A stretch of DNA of 45,000 bases. Source: Aeromonas jandaei (lineage in GTDB: Bacteria > Pseudomonadota > Gammaproteobacteria > Enterobacterales > Aeromonadaceae). Each line of letters starts with the position of its first letter. Position 1 is the first letter of the stretch. The translations under genes and the position numbers were made by a program. Below are positions 29,230 to 38,215 of the stretch, in pieces. The stretch lies in assembly GCF_037890695.1 (NCBI RefSeq), contig NZ_CP149571.1, positions 1,142,501-1,187,500 on the forward strand, in the 5' to 3' direction. The notes under the pieces were generated by a model. That model did no database searches and was not told the origin of the DNA. It saw nothing but the letters and a program-made list of their open reading frames with translations.

Positions 29230-30095
29230 ATCTGTTGACCAAGGAGCGAGGGCTGGCCTATATGCAGTTGGCTCGCATCGACAAACCCATCGGTACCCTG
29301 CTGCTGCTGTGGCCCACCCTCTGGGCACTGTGGCTGGCGGCAGGTGGTGTCCCCAACCTCTGGAATCTCATCGTCTTTGCCGTGGGCGTTTTTCTGATGC
29401 GCTCGGCTGGTTGCGTCATCAACGACTATGCGGATCGCGACTTCGATGGCCATGTCAAACGCACCTCCGGGCGCCCGCTGCCGACCGGCAGGGTCGATCC
29501 GCGCGAGGCGCTGGCGCTCTTCTTCGTGTTGGCGCTCATTTCTTTTGCCTTGGTGCTGACCATGAACCCGCTCACCATCAGCCTGTCGTTTATCGCTCTG
29601 TTGCTGGCGGTCTGCTACCCCTTCATGAAGCGGCTCATCTCCAACCCGCAGTTTGTGCTCGGGCTGGCCTTCTCCTGGTCGATCCCCATGGCTTATGCGG
29701 CGCAGGCCAATGCTCTGCCCCTCGTTGCCTGGCTGCTCTTCCTGGCCAACCTGCTCTGGACCATCGCCTATGACACCCAGTACGCCATGGTGGATCGGGA
29801 CGATGACCTCAAGCTCGGCCTCAAATCGAGCGCCATCCTGTTTGGCCGCAACGACAAGCGGATCATCGGGGCGCTGCAACTGGGCACCCTGCTGATCATG
29901 TTGGTGGTTGGTCAGCTGATGGCGCTGGGGGGCTGGTATTACTGGGGATTGCTGGGGGCTGGGGTGCTCTTCGTCTACCAGCAGCGGTTGATCCGCGAGC
30001 GCGAGCGTGAAGCCTGCTTCAAGGCGTTTCTCAACAACAACTATGTGGGGGCGCTGATCTTCATCGGCGTGGTGCTCGATTACCTGCTGGCGTGA
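29226..30095 (+). CDS. ubiA: 4-hydroxybenzoate octaprenyltransferase
   Basis: This integral-membrane prenyltransferase attaches the polyprenyl tail to 4-hydroxybenzoate. The 289-residue protein has eight or nine hydrophobic segments and both Asp-rich Mg-diphosphate motifs: [15 protein letters not shown] and [12 protein letters not shown]. It starts at GTG 29226, overlapping the ubiC stop, with AAGGAG upstream. It receives the ubiC product, and the operon ends at a shared terminator facing plsB. Confidence 0.98.
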   Translation: MNLLTKERGLAYMQLARIDKPIGTLLLLWPTLWALWLAAGGVPNLWNLIVFAVGVFLMRSAGCVINDYADRDFDGHVKRTSGRPLPTGRVDPREALALFFVLALISFALVLTMNPLTISLSFIALLLAVCYPFMKRLISNPQFVLGLAFSWSIPMAYAAQANALPLVAWLLFLANLLWTIAYDTQYAMVDRDDDLKLGLKSSAILFGRNDKRIIGALQLGTLLIMLVVGQLMALGGWYYWGLLGAGVLFVYQQRLIREREREACFKAFLNNNYVGALIFIGVVLDYLLA

Positions 30096-30119
30096 CCTGT
30101 TCCCGCGCAAACTCCGATA

Positions 30120-30152
30120 AAAAAGAAGGCCGCATGATGCGGCCTTCTTTGT
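30120..30152. terminator. bidirectional terminator between ubiA and plsB
   Basis: AAAGAAGGCCGCAT / ATGCGGCCTTCTTT is a perfect 14-bp dyad with A-run and T-run flanks. Confidence 0.92.
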
Positions 30153-30164
30153 TTGCGTTGCAGA

Positions 30165-32588
30165 TCAGAGCTGGTTGCCCGCCTGAATGGTACGGCGGAT
30201 CTTGTTGCTCAGCAGCGGCACTATGTTATCGGCCAGCGCCTGGAAGCGGCCGAGATCCGGCTTGCAGTCGGAGGAGAAGTAACCCTCCTTGCGCAGGGTG
30301 TGGATCAGGGTGCTGAACAGCTTCTGGTCGAAGAACTCGGGGGCGTTGATACCGTGCAAAGTGCCGAGGCGCTCAGCCATCATCAGGCCGTCCGCTTCCA
30401 GCTGCTCCGCCTCGATATGGGGCTGGGCCAGCACCCGGGTCAGCACGATGGCGTAACGCTGCAGGGTCTCCTGAATGCTCTCCGCCAGCAGCAGCAGGCG
30501 CATCTGGTTGGCCGGGTTGACCCAGTAGCCGCCATCGCGCGCTTCGATCAGTTGCTGGCGCTGCAGTTCGGCCAGCAGGGCATAGACCAGCTCCGGCAGC
30601 TCATCCTCTTCATAGCGCAGGAACAGCTCGGTCTTGAGCAGCGGATAGATGTCGATGCAGCGGGCCAGCAGCTCGCTGTGGGAGATCCCTTCACAACGCT
30701 CGATCAGGGCCGCAACCAGCGAAGGCATGGCGAACAGGTGGAGGATGTTGTTGCGGTAGTAGGTCAGCAGGATCGCCTGATAGCGGTCCAGACTGATGAT
30801 CTGGCCCAGCTTGTCCTCACTCACCTCGAACTTGTTGAGCTCCATCGCCTGATCCAGCAGGGTGGCGGCATCTTCGGCCGGCATGGTGCTGTGCGGGCTG
30901 TAGGGCACCTGCTTGAGCAGATCCAGATAGGTGTTGAGCTGGGCCTGCAGTTCGTCGCGGGTCAGGGCGTGACGCTCGGCGGCCAGCAGTGCCAGTGCGC
31001 TCAGGGTCAGGCCATTGACCGCGGCAGCCCCGTTGATGCGAGTCATCAGCAGCTCGGCCAGTTCGTTGACGGTGCCCGCCATCCACTCCGGACGCTCCTC
31101 TTCTCCAATGTGCTGTTTCCAGTCGGGAATATGCTCGCTCAGGTAGCTGTTGAGGGTCAGCGGTTCGCCGAAGTTGACGAAGCCACGGCCATAGTTGCGC
31201 AGCTTGCGCAGGATGCCGAGCACCTGCAGGAAGCTCTCTTTCTCCTTGCGGCTGCCCTTGAGCTCGTTGTGGTAGGTGTTCACCTCCATCACGTGCTCGT
31301 AACCGAGATAGACGGGCACCAGAGTGACCGGTCTGTCCAGCCCGCGCATCATCGCCTGCAGGGTCATCGCCAGCATGCCGGTTTTGGGCGGCAGCAGGCG
31401 ACCGGTACGGGAGCGGCCACCCTCGGTGAAGAACTCCACCGAGTAACCCTTGGCGAACAGCAGGTTGAGGTATTCACGAAATACCGTGCTGTAGAGCGGA
31501 TTGCCCTTGAAGGTACGGCGGATGAAGAAGGCGCCGCCGTGGCGGAAAATCGGGCCCGCCGGCCAGAAGTTGAGGTTGATACCCGCCGCGATATGGGGCG
31601 GCACCATCCCCTGGTGATAGATAACGTAGGAGAGCAGCAGGTAGTCCATGTGGCTGCGGTGGCAGGGGACGTAGACGATCTCGTGCCCCTCCTGTGCCAG
31701 CTGGCGTACCTTCTCGGCGCCGTTGACGGAGAGCCCGCGGTAGAGCTTGTTCCACAGCCAGCCGAGGAAACTCTCGCCAAGGCGGATCAGCCGGTAGGAG
31801 AAGTCGGAGGCGATCTCGTCCATATAGCCGTGAGCCCGCTTCTTGGCTTTCTCGAGGCTGATCCCTTCGCGCTGGGCCTCCTCTTCAATCGCCTGCTGGA
31901 TCACTTCGGAGTCGAGCAGCTGTTTGAACAGCAGGTGGCGGTTCGGCAGTTTCGGGCCGGTGGCTGCGAGTTGCTGGCGGCTGAAGTGGGTGCGAGCCAC
32001 CCGCGCCAGTTTGTGGGCGATCCCTTCGTCAGTGCCGTGCTTGTCGGCCATATAGCGCAGGGAGAGCGGCGGCGAGAAGCGCACCAGATTCTCGCGACCC
32101 TTGAGGATCACGATGAGCGCCTTCTTCAGCCGGTTCGGCGCCAGACTGCTGATGATGTTCCAGCCGGATGCCTCTTCGCCTTCCCGACCCGGGGCGCGGC
32201 CCCAGAACAGGGTGACGGGCACCACCTGGATATCCAGCTCGGGATCCTGCTTGTGCAGATCCAGCAGCTGGTGGAACTCCTGCAGGAAGGGGAGAGGTTT
32301 GCTGCGTTTGCCAAACAGGGGAGGCGGACGATCCAGACAGACATAGCGCGGCAGCAGCTGGCTGTTAAGCTCCAGCGGCGTGAAGGGGCCGGGCAGACCG
32401 AGATCCTCACAGCATTGCTGCAGGGTCATCAGGTCAGTGATCGAACTGGTCTTCAGGGCGTAGACGATGGGTCTGGCCGGATCCAGATTGAGTTCTGTGA
32501 TGGGATTTTCCGGCAGGCTCTTGTGATTGACCAAGCCGCTGACCGGCCATTGCAAGATGGCTCTGGAAATCTTCTGTCCTAGGGACAT
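30165..32588 (-). CDS. plsB: glycerol-3-phosphate 1-O-acyltransferase
   Basis: This membrane-bound enzyme acylates sn-glycerol-3-phosphate with acyl-ACP or acyl-CoA, the first step of phospholipid synthesis. The 807 residues equal E. coli PlsB. The acyltransferase block I motif HRSHMD (H-x4-D) is followed by GGAFFIRRTFKG and FTEGGRSRTGRLLPPK (blocks II and III). The start is ATG 32588 (MSLGQKISR). It is divergent from lexA, as in E. coli. Confidence 0.98.
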   Translation of the reverse strand: MSLGQKISRAILQWPVSGLVNHKSLPENPITELNLDPARPIVYALKTSSITDLMTLQQCCEDLGLPGPFTPLELNSQLLPRYVCLDRPPPLFGKRSKPLPFLQEFHQLLDLHKQDPELDIQVVPVTLFWGRAPGREGEEASGWNIISSLAPNRLKKALIVILKGRENLVRFSPPLSLRYMADKHGTDEGIAHKLARVARTHFSRQQLAATGPKLPNRHLLFKQLLDSEVIQQAIEEEAQREGISLEKAKKRAHGYMDEIASDFSYRLIRLGESFLGWLWNKLYRGLSVNGAEKVRQLAQEGHEIVYVPCHRSHMDYLLLSYVIYHQGMVPPHIAAGINLNFWPAGPIFRHGGAFFIRRTFKGNPLYSTVFREYLNLLFAKGYSVEFFTEGGRSRTGRLLPPKTGMLAMTLQAMMRGLDRPVTLVPVYLGYEHVMEVNTYHNELKGSRKEKESFLQVLGILRKLRNYGRGFVNFGEPLTLNSYLSEHIPDWKQHIGEEERPEWMAGTVNELAELLMTRINGAAAVNGLTLSALALLAAERHALTRDELQAQLNTYLDLLKQVPYSPHSTMPAEDAATLLDQAMELNKFEVSEDKLGQIISLDRYQAILLTYYRNNILHLFAMPSLVAALIERCEGISHSELLARCIDIYPLLKTELFLRYEEDELPELVYALLAELQRQQLIEARDGGYWVNPANQMRLLLLAESIQETLQRYAIVLTRVLAQPHIEAEQLEADGLMMAERLGTLHGINAPEFFDQKLFSTLIHTLRKEGYFSSDCKPDLGRFQALADNIVPLLSNKIRRTIQAGNQL

Positions 32589-32728
32589 GTGTGTCTGCTC
32601 TCCAAAAAAATGCGGCGTGAGCATAGCAAATCGGCGGCCCCTTGTCGCCGAGAGGTACGATGAGTCAGCTGCGCAGGATCAAAACAGCGATAAATGAGCG
32701 GTTTGTCGCGACAAATGTCAGCTCTGCC

Positions 32729-32756
32729 TTGCCTTGGTCACTGCACTGTATATACT
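32729..32756 (+). promoter_or_regulatory. probable lexA promoter
   Basis: TTGCCT (32729-32734) and TATACT (32751-32756) are separated by 16 bp. The -10 is inside the first SOS box, so LexA binding would block RNA polymerase. Confidence 0.6.
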
Positions 32757-32781
32757 GCCAGTGTGCTGTATAAAAAGACAG
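32746..32781. promoter_or_regulatory. two SOS (LexA) boxes upstream of lexA
   Basis: CTGT-N8-CCAG (32746-32761) has one mismatch to CTGT-N8-ACAG. CTGTATAAAAAGACAG (32766-32781) is a perfect match. They are 20 bp apart, similar to the paired boxes in front of E. coli lexA, and lie 12-47 bp before the lexA start, consistent with autorepression. Confidence 0.92.
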
Positions 32782-32792
32782 GTGCCCATTCT

Positions 32793-33419
32793 ATGAAACC
32801 CCTTACTCCCCGCCAGGCCGAAGTGCTGGAGTTGATCAAGGCGAATATGAGCGAAACCGGCATGCCGCCGACTCGCGCCGAGATTGCCCAGAAGCTTGGT
32901 TTCAAGTCGGCCAATGCGGCCGAAGAACATCTGAAGGCCCTGGCCAAAAAAGGGGTCATCGAGATCATGCCGGGCACGTCCCGCGGCATCCGCCTGCTGC
33001 TTGAAGAGGAGGAAGAGGTGCTGGAAGAGAGCGGCCTGCCCCTGATTGGCAAGGTGGCTGCCGGCGAACCTATCCTGGCGCAGGAGCATATCGAGAGCCA
33101 CTATCAGGTGGATCCTGCCCTGTTCCATCCGCGGGCAGATTTTCTGCTGCGGGTGCAGGGGATGAGCATGAAGAACATCGGCATTCTGGATGGCGACCTG
33201 CTGGCTGTGCACAAGACTCAGGAGGTGCGCAATGGTCAGGTGGTGGTGGCTCGTCTCGATGAGGATGTCACCGTCAAGCGCTTCCAGCGCAAGGGTAGCC
33301 AGGTGTGGCTGCTGCCGGAAAACGAAGAGCTCTCCCCCATCGAGGTGGATCTCTCCAGCCAGCACCTCACTATCGAAGGTCTGGCCGTCGGCGTGATCCG
33401 CAACGCCGACTGGATGTAA
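32793..33419 (+). CDS. lexA: LexA repressor, SOS regulator
   Basis: LexA represses SOS genes and self-cleaves when RecA filaments form. The 208-residue protein has an N-terminal winged helix ([30 protein letters not shown]), a cleavage Ala-Gly in KVAAGEPI, the nucleophilic Ser in [10 protein letters not shown] and the catalytic Lys in LAVHKTQE. The start is ATG 32793 ([11 protein letters not shown]). It is followed by a terminator, unlike in E. coli, where dinF is directly downstream; here a dinF-like gene comes 1.5 kb later. Confidence 0.98.
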   Translation: MKPLTPRQAEVLELIKANMSETGMPPTRAEIAQKLGFKSANAAEEHLKALAKKGVIEIMPGTSRGIRLLLEEEEEVLEESGLPLIGKVAAGEPILAQEHIESHYQVDPALFHPRADFLLRVQGMSMKNIGILDGDLLAVHKTQEVRNGQVVVARLDEDVTVKRFQRKGSQVWLLPENEELSPIEVDLSSQHLTIEGLAVGVIRNADWM

Positions 33420-33435
33420 TTTCCCCTTTGCTATG

Positions 33436-33467
33436 AGACGGCCTCCTGCGGGAGGCCGTTTTGTTTT
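33436..33467 (+). terminator. rho-independent terminator of lexA
   Basis: ACGGCCTCC / GGAGGCCGT with a short TGCG loop is followed by TTTGTTTT. It begins about 18 nt after the lexA stop. Confidence 0.92.
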
Positions 33468-33794
33468 GCGCCTTTCCTGTTGGCCTGGCCGCTAGCCCAT
33501 TGCTGCGAGACTCGATAGGCGTTCGACGAAGGGAGTGGCTGCCAATCATTCATTTCGGATATATGCTCAAATCAGGGTCTCGCCAATAAAGAGACTTCTT
33601 GCCATGCGTTGCCGGCCTGTGGCGGGTAATAGGGGCAAATTCAGAACAAGCGTGGGCAATGCACCTTCACGGGATATGAAGGGAGAGGGGGCACCCCTGC
33701 CATGGGGCGTCACTCGTGGTATGGCAAGTCGCCGTGCTGCCGGCAGAGTCGGGCAGGCGAAACAGCATAACTTGTCGGTCAGGGAGGACTGGTT
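33468..33794. other. 327-bp region without a supported gene
   Basis: Reading frames exist on both strands here but none has a convincing start, codon pattern or recognisable product. I found no SOS box (CTGT-N8-ACAG) in this stretch and no clear promoter. Confidence 0.5.
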
Positions 33795-34094
33795 ATGGCA
33801 TCGAGATCTCCATGGGATACAGGGGTGAGGGAACTGGCACCGGTATCCTCCATCACCCGTTTTTTCAGAGGCAGCCGGTTGACCTGGTTTTACGGGCTCT
33901 GGCTGCACCACAAGGGCTCGCACTGGACGCTCTGGCTGGGTTGCCCGAAAGAGAAGGTGGTACAGTTGGTGCTGCTATTCAAGCGGAGCCATGGTGTTGC
34001 CAAGTCGCAGGAAAACTGGTTGGCGCCCGTGATCCCCATCAGTGCCAGAGCGCTCGGCAAAATGCTGCAGCAGAGGCGCATTAACCGCCCGTGA
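33795..34094 (+). CDS. small hypothetical protein after lexA, possibly SulA-like remnant
   Basis: The ATG is preceded by GGGAGGA at good spacing, and a strong terminator follows the stop. The 99-residue product has a Trp-rich centre (LTWFYGLWLHHKGSHWTLWL then a Pro and Lys). The string S-H-W-T-L-W-L-x-x-P resembles the S-R-W-Q-L-W-L-x-P stretch of E. coli SulA. A division inhibitor gene follows lexA in Pseudomonas and, as I recall, Shewanella. It is shorter than SulA (169), however, and the rest does not align by eye. I treat the SulA link as a hypothesis only. Confidence 0.55.
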   Translation: MASRSPWDTGVRELAPVSSITRFFRGSRLTWFYGLWLHHKGSHWTLWLGCPKEKVVQLVLLFKRSHGVAKSQENWLAPVIPISARALGKMLQQRRINRP

Positions 34095-34119
34095 AGGGGA
34101 TGGATGGCGGCAGAGACCC

Positions 34120-34158
34120 ACAAAACCGGCTCGCTTAAAGAGCCGGTTTTTGTTTTTG
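34120..34158 (+). terminator. rho-independent terminator
   Basis: AAAACCGGCTC / GAGCCGGTTTT with a 7-nt loop is followed by TTGTTTTTG. It lies 27 nt after the small post-lexA ORF and ends its transcript. Confidence 0.92.
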
Positions 34159-34301
34159 TGGTTGCTGCTTAATTGAACCAAACGGTCTGTTCCTGACAGA
34201 GCCGTGTACAAGGAGTCTCCAGTTCATGCCCTGCTGGGGTACAATCCCCCACCTGTCTGGCTATCGATGCTGTGTGTACTGAACCGAAAGGGTCTCTTGT
34301 T

Positions 34302-34928
34302 ATGATGAAGCTTCGCTATCCTCTGTTGTTTCTGCTGCTGACAGGCTGCCTGATCCTTGCCTTCTATCTCACCCAGCCAAAACGACCGGAGCATGCTGAC
34401 TACTATCCGGTCGGGCGGGACATCAACAACTTCCAGCTGATCGATGCCGACAACAAGCCATTCACCCCGGCCAACTTGCTGGGACACTGGACCTTTCTCT
34501 TCGTCGGTTACACCTATTGTCCCGATATCTGCCCCACCACGCTGGCGGATATCCGCTCCGTCTACGATCAGTTGAAGAAGCTGGCACCGACCACTCAGGT
34601 GGTCTTTGTTTCGGCGGATCCCCAGCGCGATGATCCTGCCCGTCTCAAAACCTATACCGCCTTCTTCAACCCCGAGTTCAAGGCGGCGACGGCGCCACAC
34701 GACAAGCTGTTCCCGTTTGTGCGCAATCTGGGGCTGGTCTACTCCATCGCCAAGGAGGGGGAGAAGGATTACCTGATCGATCACTCCGCCTCCATCGTCC
34801 TCATCAACCCCAAGGGCAAGTTGCAGGGGGTATTCCGGCCCAAGGTGGAGCGCGGCCAGGTACCGCTGGTGCAGATGGATAGCATGCTCTCCGACTTCTC
34901 CCGCATCCTGAAGCTGACAGGTCACTGA
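34302..34928 (+). CDS. SCO1/SenC family copper-binding thioredoxin-fold protein
   Basis: This 208-residue protein has an N-terminal membrane anchor (LLFLLLTGCLILAFYL) and a periplasmic thioredoxin fold. It shows the copper-binding/redox motif YCPDIC (C-x3-C) and the distal His in LIDHSASIV. SCO proteins help build the CuA site of cytochrome c oxidase or act in copper/thiol homeostasis. No oxidase genes are in this window. The start is ATG 34302 or 34305; a GTG at 34272 is less likely. It lies 2 nt upstream of the MATE gene, so the two are probably co-transcribed. Confidence 0.92.
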   Translation: MMKLRYPLLFLLLTGCLILAFYLTQPKRPEHADYYPVGRDINNFQLIDADNKPFTPANLLGHWTFLFVGYTYCPDICPTTLADIRSVYDQLKKLAPTTQVVFVSADPQRDDPARLKTYTAFFNPEFKAATAPHDKLFPFVRNLGLVYSIAKEGEKDYLIDHSASIVLINPKGKLQGVFRPKVERGQVPLVQMDSMLSDFSRILKLTGH

Positions 34929-34930
34929 GA

Positions 34931-36292
34931 GTGACGCACTCTGTTGCCCACTGGTGGCGAGATCCCTCTCGCCACCGCGCCGTCTTTGCCCTCGCCCTGC
35001 CGATGGTCTTCTCCAATATCACCACCCCCCTGCTGGGGCTGGTGGATACCTGGGTGATCGGTCATCTCGGGCAGGCCTGGTTTCTCGGGGGCGTCTCGGT
35101 CGGGGCGACCCTCATCAATCTCATCTTCTGGCTGCTCGGCTTCCTGAGGATGTCGACCACCGGACTGACGGCGCAGGCGCACGGTGCTGCTGACGGGCGG
35201 GCCCAGCTCGATACCCTGCTGCGCGGGTTGGGGCTGGCCGTTGCCCTCGGGCTGGCTCTGCTTCTGCTGCTGTTTCCCCTGCTGCCACGGCTGATTGCCC
35301 TGAGCGGCGGCTCGCCCGAGGTTCAGCTCTATGCTGGCCAGTACGTGGCGGTGCGGATCTGGAGCGCTCCGGCGGCGCTCTGCAATCTGGTGATCATGGG
35401 TTGGCTGCTGGGGATGCAGGATGCCCGCAGTCCCATGGCGATGCTGATCCTCACCAATCTGGTCAACATGGCGCTCGATGCCCTGTTTGTGCTGGGGCTC
35501 GGCTGGCAGGTGCGCGGCGTGGCGGCGGCCTCGGTGCTGGCCGATTACTGCGCGCTGGGGGTCGGCATCTGGCTGGTATCTCGTCAGCTGCGGCAATTGG
35601 CGCCGACGGTGTGGCAGGATGGCTGGCAGCGCTGGCGCCAGCTTGCTCCCATGGTGCGGCTGCTTGGCCTCAACCGCGATATCTTCCTGCGCTCCTTATC
35701 CCTGCAGCTCTGCTTTGCCTTTATGACTCTGCAAGGTGCCCGGCTGGGCGATGTGGCGGTGGCTGCGAATGCGGTGCTGCTCAACTTCCTGATGCTCATC
35801 TCCTACGGGCTCGATGGCTTCGCCTATGCCGTCGAGGCCATGGTCGGGCGGGCCATCGGCTTGCGGGATCGGCACCGGCTGCGGGAGGCCATCCTGCTCA
35901 ATCTGGGCTGGGCGGCCCTCATCGCCAGCGGTTTTACCCTGATATTTGCCCTCTTCGGTAGCCACCTTATCGGCTATATCACCGATATTCCGGCGGTCGT
36001 GGCGGAGGCAACCCGCCACCTGCCCTGGCTGGTGGTGATGCCCTTGCTGGCGGTCTGGTGTTTCCTGCTGGATGGTGTATTCATCGGGGCGACCCGGGCG
36101 AAAGAGATGCGCAACAGCATGCTGCTGGCGGCATTTGGCGGTTTCTTCCCGATCTGGTGGCTCTGTCAGTCGTGGGGTGTTGCGGCACTGTGGGCTGCGA
36201 TGGCGACGCTGATGGTGGGGCGTGGCTTGTCACTGGGGGTCACCTGTTGGCGACTGGAGCGAAGCGGGCGCCTGCTGGACGCCCGCCACTGA
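34931..36292 (+). CDS. dinF: MATE family efflux transporter, DinF type
   Basis: This 453-residue inner-membrane protein has twelve hydrophobic segments and the MATE/DinF pattern: FALALPMVFSNITTPLLGLVDTWVIGHLG at the start, GWLLGMQDARSPM mid-way, and a second-half repeat with SYGLDGFAYAVEAMVGRAIG. DinF in E. coli is SOS-induced through lexA-dinF read-through; here it follows the SCO gene and has no SOS box close by. The start is GTG 34931, two bases after the SCO stop. It converges with trmL, leaving 13 nt between stops and no terminator visible. Confidence 0.9.
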   Translation: MTHSVAHWWRDPSRHRAVFALALPMVFSNITTPLLGLVDTWVIGHLGQAWFLGGVSVGATLINLIFWLLGFLRMSTTGLTAQAHGAADGRAQLDTLLRGLGLAVALGLALLLLLFPLLPRLIALSGGSPEVQLYAGQYVAVRIWSAPAALCNLVIMGWLLGMQDARSPMAMLILTNLVNMALDALFVLGLGWQVRGVAAASVLADYCALGVGIWLVSRQLRQLAPTVWQDGWQRWRQLAPMVRLLGLNRDIFLRSLSLQLCFAFMTLQGARLGDVAVAANAVLLNFLMLISYGLDGFAYAVEAMVGRAIGLRDRHRLREAILLNLGWAALIASGFTLIFALFGSHLIGYITDIPAVVAEATRHLPWLVVMPLLAVWCFLLDGVFIGATRAKEMRNSMLLAAFGGFFPIWWLCQSWGVAALWAAMATLMVGRGLSLGVTCWRLERSGRLLDARH

Positions 36293-36305
36293 TCATCGGT
36301 GGCGC

Positions 36306-36770
36306 TTACATGGCGCCGGGATAACCGAGCTGGCGCCAGCTCTCGTAGACAAAGACCGAGACCGCGTTGGAGAGATTCATGCTGCGGCTCTGGGGCAGCA
36401 TGGGGATGCGTACCCGCTGCTCGAATGGCAGACTCTCGATGATCTCGATGGGCAGGCCGCGGCTCTCCGGGCCGAACAGCAGGGCGTCGCCGAGAGCAAA
36501 CTGCACGGCCGAGTGCGCGGTGCGTCCCTTGGTGGTGCAGGCAAATACCCGCTTGGGCGCCACTTCTGCCAGAAAGGCCTCATAGCTCGGCCAGCGCTTC
36601 ACCTCGGCAAACTCGTGATAGTCGAGTCCCGCCCGCTTCACCCGCTTGTCATCCCACTCAAATCCCAGCGGCTCGATCAGATGGAGCCGGTATCCGGTAT
36701 TGGCACAAAGCCGGATGATATTGCCGGTATTGGGCGGAATTTCGGGCTGGTAGAGGACGATATCGAGCAT
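36306..36770 (-). CDS. trmL: tRNA (cytidine(34)/carboxymethylaminomethyluridine(34)-2'-O)-methyltransferase
   Basis: TrmL methylates the 2'-O of wobble residue 34 in tRNA-Leu using SAM. This 154-residue SPOUT (trefoil-knot) protein shows [29 protein letters not shown] and [22 protein letters not shown]. The start is ATG 36770, with AGGAG 6 nt upstream; an earlier in-frame start at 36785 is less well placed. It lies 74 nt downstream of cpxA on the same strand and could be read through from it. Confidence 0.96.
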   Translation of the reverse strand: MLDIVLYQPEIPPNTGNIIRLCANTGYRLHLIEPLGFEWDDKRVKRAGLDYHEFAEVKRWPSYEAFLAEVAPKRVFACTTKGRTAHSAVQFALGDALLFGPESRGLPIEIIESLPFEQRVRIPMLPQSRSMNLSNAVSVFVYESWRQLGYPGAM

Positions 36771-36844
36771 GACGAGCTCCTGCAAAGAGATGTAAAGGCA
36801 AGAAGGGGCGCCAGCATACCCAGCGCCCGTGCCGATGAAAAGGG

Positions 36845-38215
36845 TCAGGCGACCGGTAGTTTGATGGTGACGGTGAGGCCGGTCGGGTGGTTGTTGCTGG
36901 CGGCAATGGTGCCGCCATGGCGCTGGATCGCCTCCGCCGCGATAGCCAGCCCCAGCCCGGTTCCGCCGGTCTTGGCATTGCGGGCATCATCGACCCGGAA
37001 GAAGGGCTGGAACAGCAGCGGCTGCTGCTCGTCAGGTACGCCGGGCCCGTCATCCCGAATAGTCATCACCCACTCCTTGCCATCCCGATACCACTCCACC
37101 TTGATAAACTCGCGGGCATATTTGAGGGCGTTGCGCAGCGGGTTCTCGATGGCTCGCGAGAGCAGCTCCGGCCACATCTGGATCGACTCGGTCGGCAGTT
37201 GCGGCAGCCTGAGCTGTTTGCCGCTCTGGTTCGCCTCAAACATGGCATCTTCGAGCATGGGTTCCAGCAGATCGGCCAGCGGCTGCACGACGGGGGCCTC
37301 CACATGCTGCTGTACCCGCGACAGGTCGAGCAGGTCCCCGATCAGCTTGTCCAGGCGGCCTATCTCCGATTCGATCCGGGCCAGCTCGGCGCTGTCGCCC
37401 TGCTTGCGGCGGATCAGCGCCTGCGCCAGCTGCATCCGGGTTAAGGGGCTGCGCAGCTCGTGAGAGATGTCTGAGAGCAGCTGTTTCTGCTTCTGGATCA
37501 TGCTCTTAAGCGTTTCCACCATGCGGCTGACATGGTCGGCCAGCTGGCCGATCTCGTCGCGGCGGCCAAGGTTGGGGATCTGCACCTCAAGGTTGCCGGC
37601 CGCCAGCTGGGAGACCGATTTCTGCAACTGCAGGATCGGGCGGGTCAACCGCCAGGCGAGCAGCAGACAGAGCGGCGTGCTAATCAGCATGGCTACCCCG
37701 AGAATGCGGATCGGGTGATCCAGCACCTGAATGAACAGGAACAGGTAGGGGTTTTCGGCATTGAGCCCGAAATAGACGTGGTAGCTGTGGCCGTGATGCT
37801 GCATCAGAAAGGGGCCGGCGATCGCTTTGCGGTGCTCGTTGCGCAGCATGGGCTTGCCTGGGTCATCGGCATCCACCATGAAGCGCACCACGAACTTGCG
37901 TGGATGGGTGGTGGACTGGATCTGCCCCTTCTCGTCGCGGATATAGACGTTGTCCACCGGCAGCATGGCGATCTTGTCCATCGCCTTGGCCAGATCGAAA
38001 TCCTGATCCGGGTCGGCGGCATTGAGCAGCGCCTGCACATTGTTCTGCATCCGTGCCACCTCGTGAGTGGGCAGCGGGATCTGGTTGCGGGGATCGAGCG
38101 TCGGCAGGCTGATGACTGCCGCGAGGATCACCAGCAACATAAACCAGAACCAGAGGAAGATGTGGGTCGAGATCCCGTTGAGGGAGGTGCCCCCCTTTAT
38201 TCTTGCTCTAGCCAC
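36845..38215 (-). CDS. cpxA: envelope-stress sensor histidine kinase CpxA
   Basis: This inner-membrane two-component sensor has an N-terminal TM ([19 protein letters not shown]), a periplasmic sensor of ~130 residues, a second TM ([19 protein letters not shown]), HAMP, a HisKA domain with the phospho-His in [14 protein letters not shown], and an ATPase with NALKYA, DDGPGVP and GGTGLGLAI. No ATG lies before the first TM. The GTG at 38215 is the only canonical start there; it gives 456 residues, similar to E. coli CpxA (457), and overlaps cpxR by 19 bp, so translation is probably coupled. Confidence 0.93.
   Translation of the reverse strand: MARARIKGGTSLNGISTHIFLWFWFMLLVILAAVISLPTLDPRNQIPLPTHEVARMQNNVQALLNAADPDQDFDLAKAMDKIAMLPVDNVYIRDEKGQIQSTTHPRKFVVRFMVDADDPGKPMLRNEHRKAIAGPFLMQHHGHSYHVYFGLNAENPYLFLFIQVLDHPIRILGVAMLISTPLCLLLAWRLTRPILQLQKSVSQLAAGNLEVQIPNLGRRDEIGQLADHVSRMVETLKSMIQKQKQLLSDISHELRSPLTRMQLAQALIRRKQGDSAELARIESEIGRLDKLIGDLLDLSRVQQHVEAPVVQPLADLLEPMLEDAMFEANQSGKQLRLPQLPTESIQMWPELLSRAIENPLRNALKYAREFIKVEWYRDGKEWVMTIRDDGPGVPDEQQPLLFQPFFRVDDARNAKTGGTGLGLAIAAEAIQRHGGTIAASNNHPTGLTVTIKLPVA

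Noticed and set aside
30153..32582. 809-codon open frame on the plus strand opposite plsB
   Set aside because: It mirrors plsB almost exactly, has no recognisable domains and arises from third-position GC bias on the opposite strand.
33535..33828. 97-codon frame upstream of the post-lexA ORF
   Set aside because: GTG start with no clear ribosome site, Arg-rich low-information product, and it overlaps the better-supported ORF at 33795.
33567..33923. Minus-strand frame opposite the post-lexA region
   Set aside because: Pro/Arg-rich shadow without a start signal; the terminator at 34120 fits a plus-strand gene.
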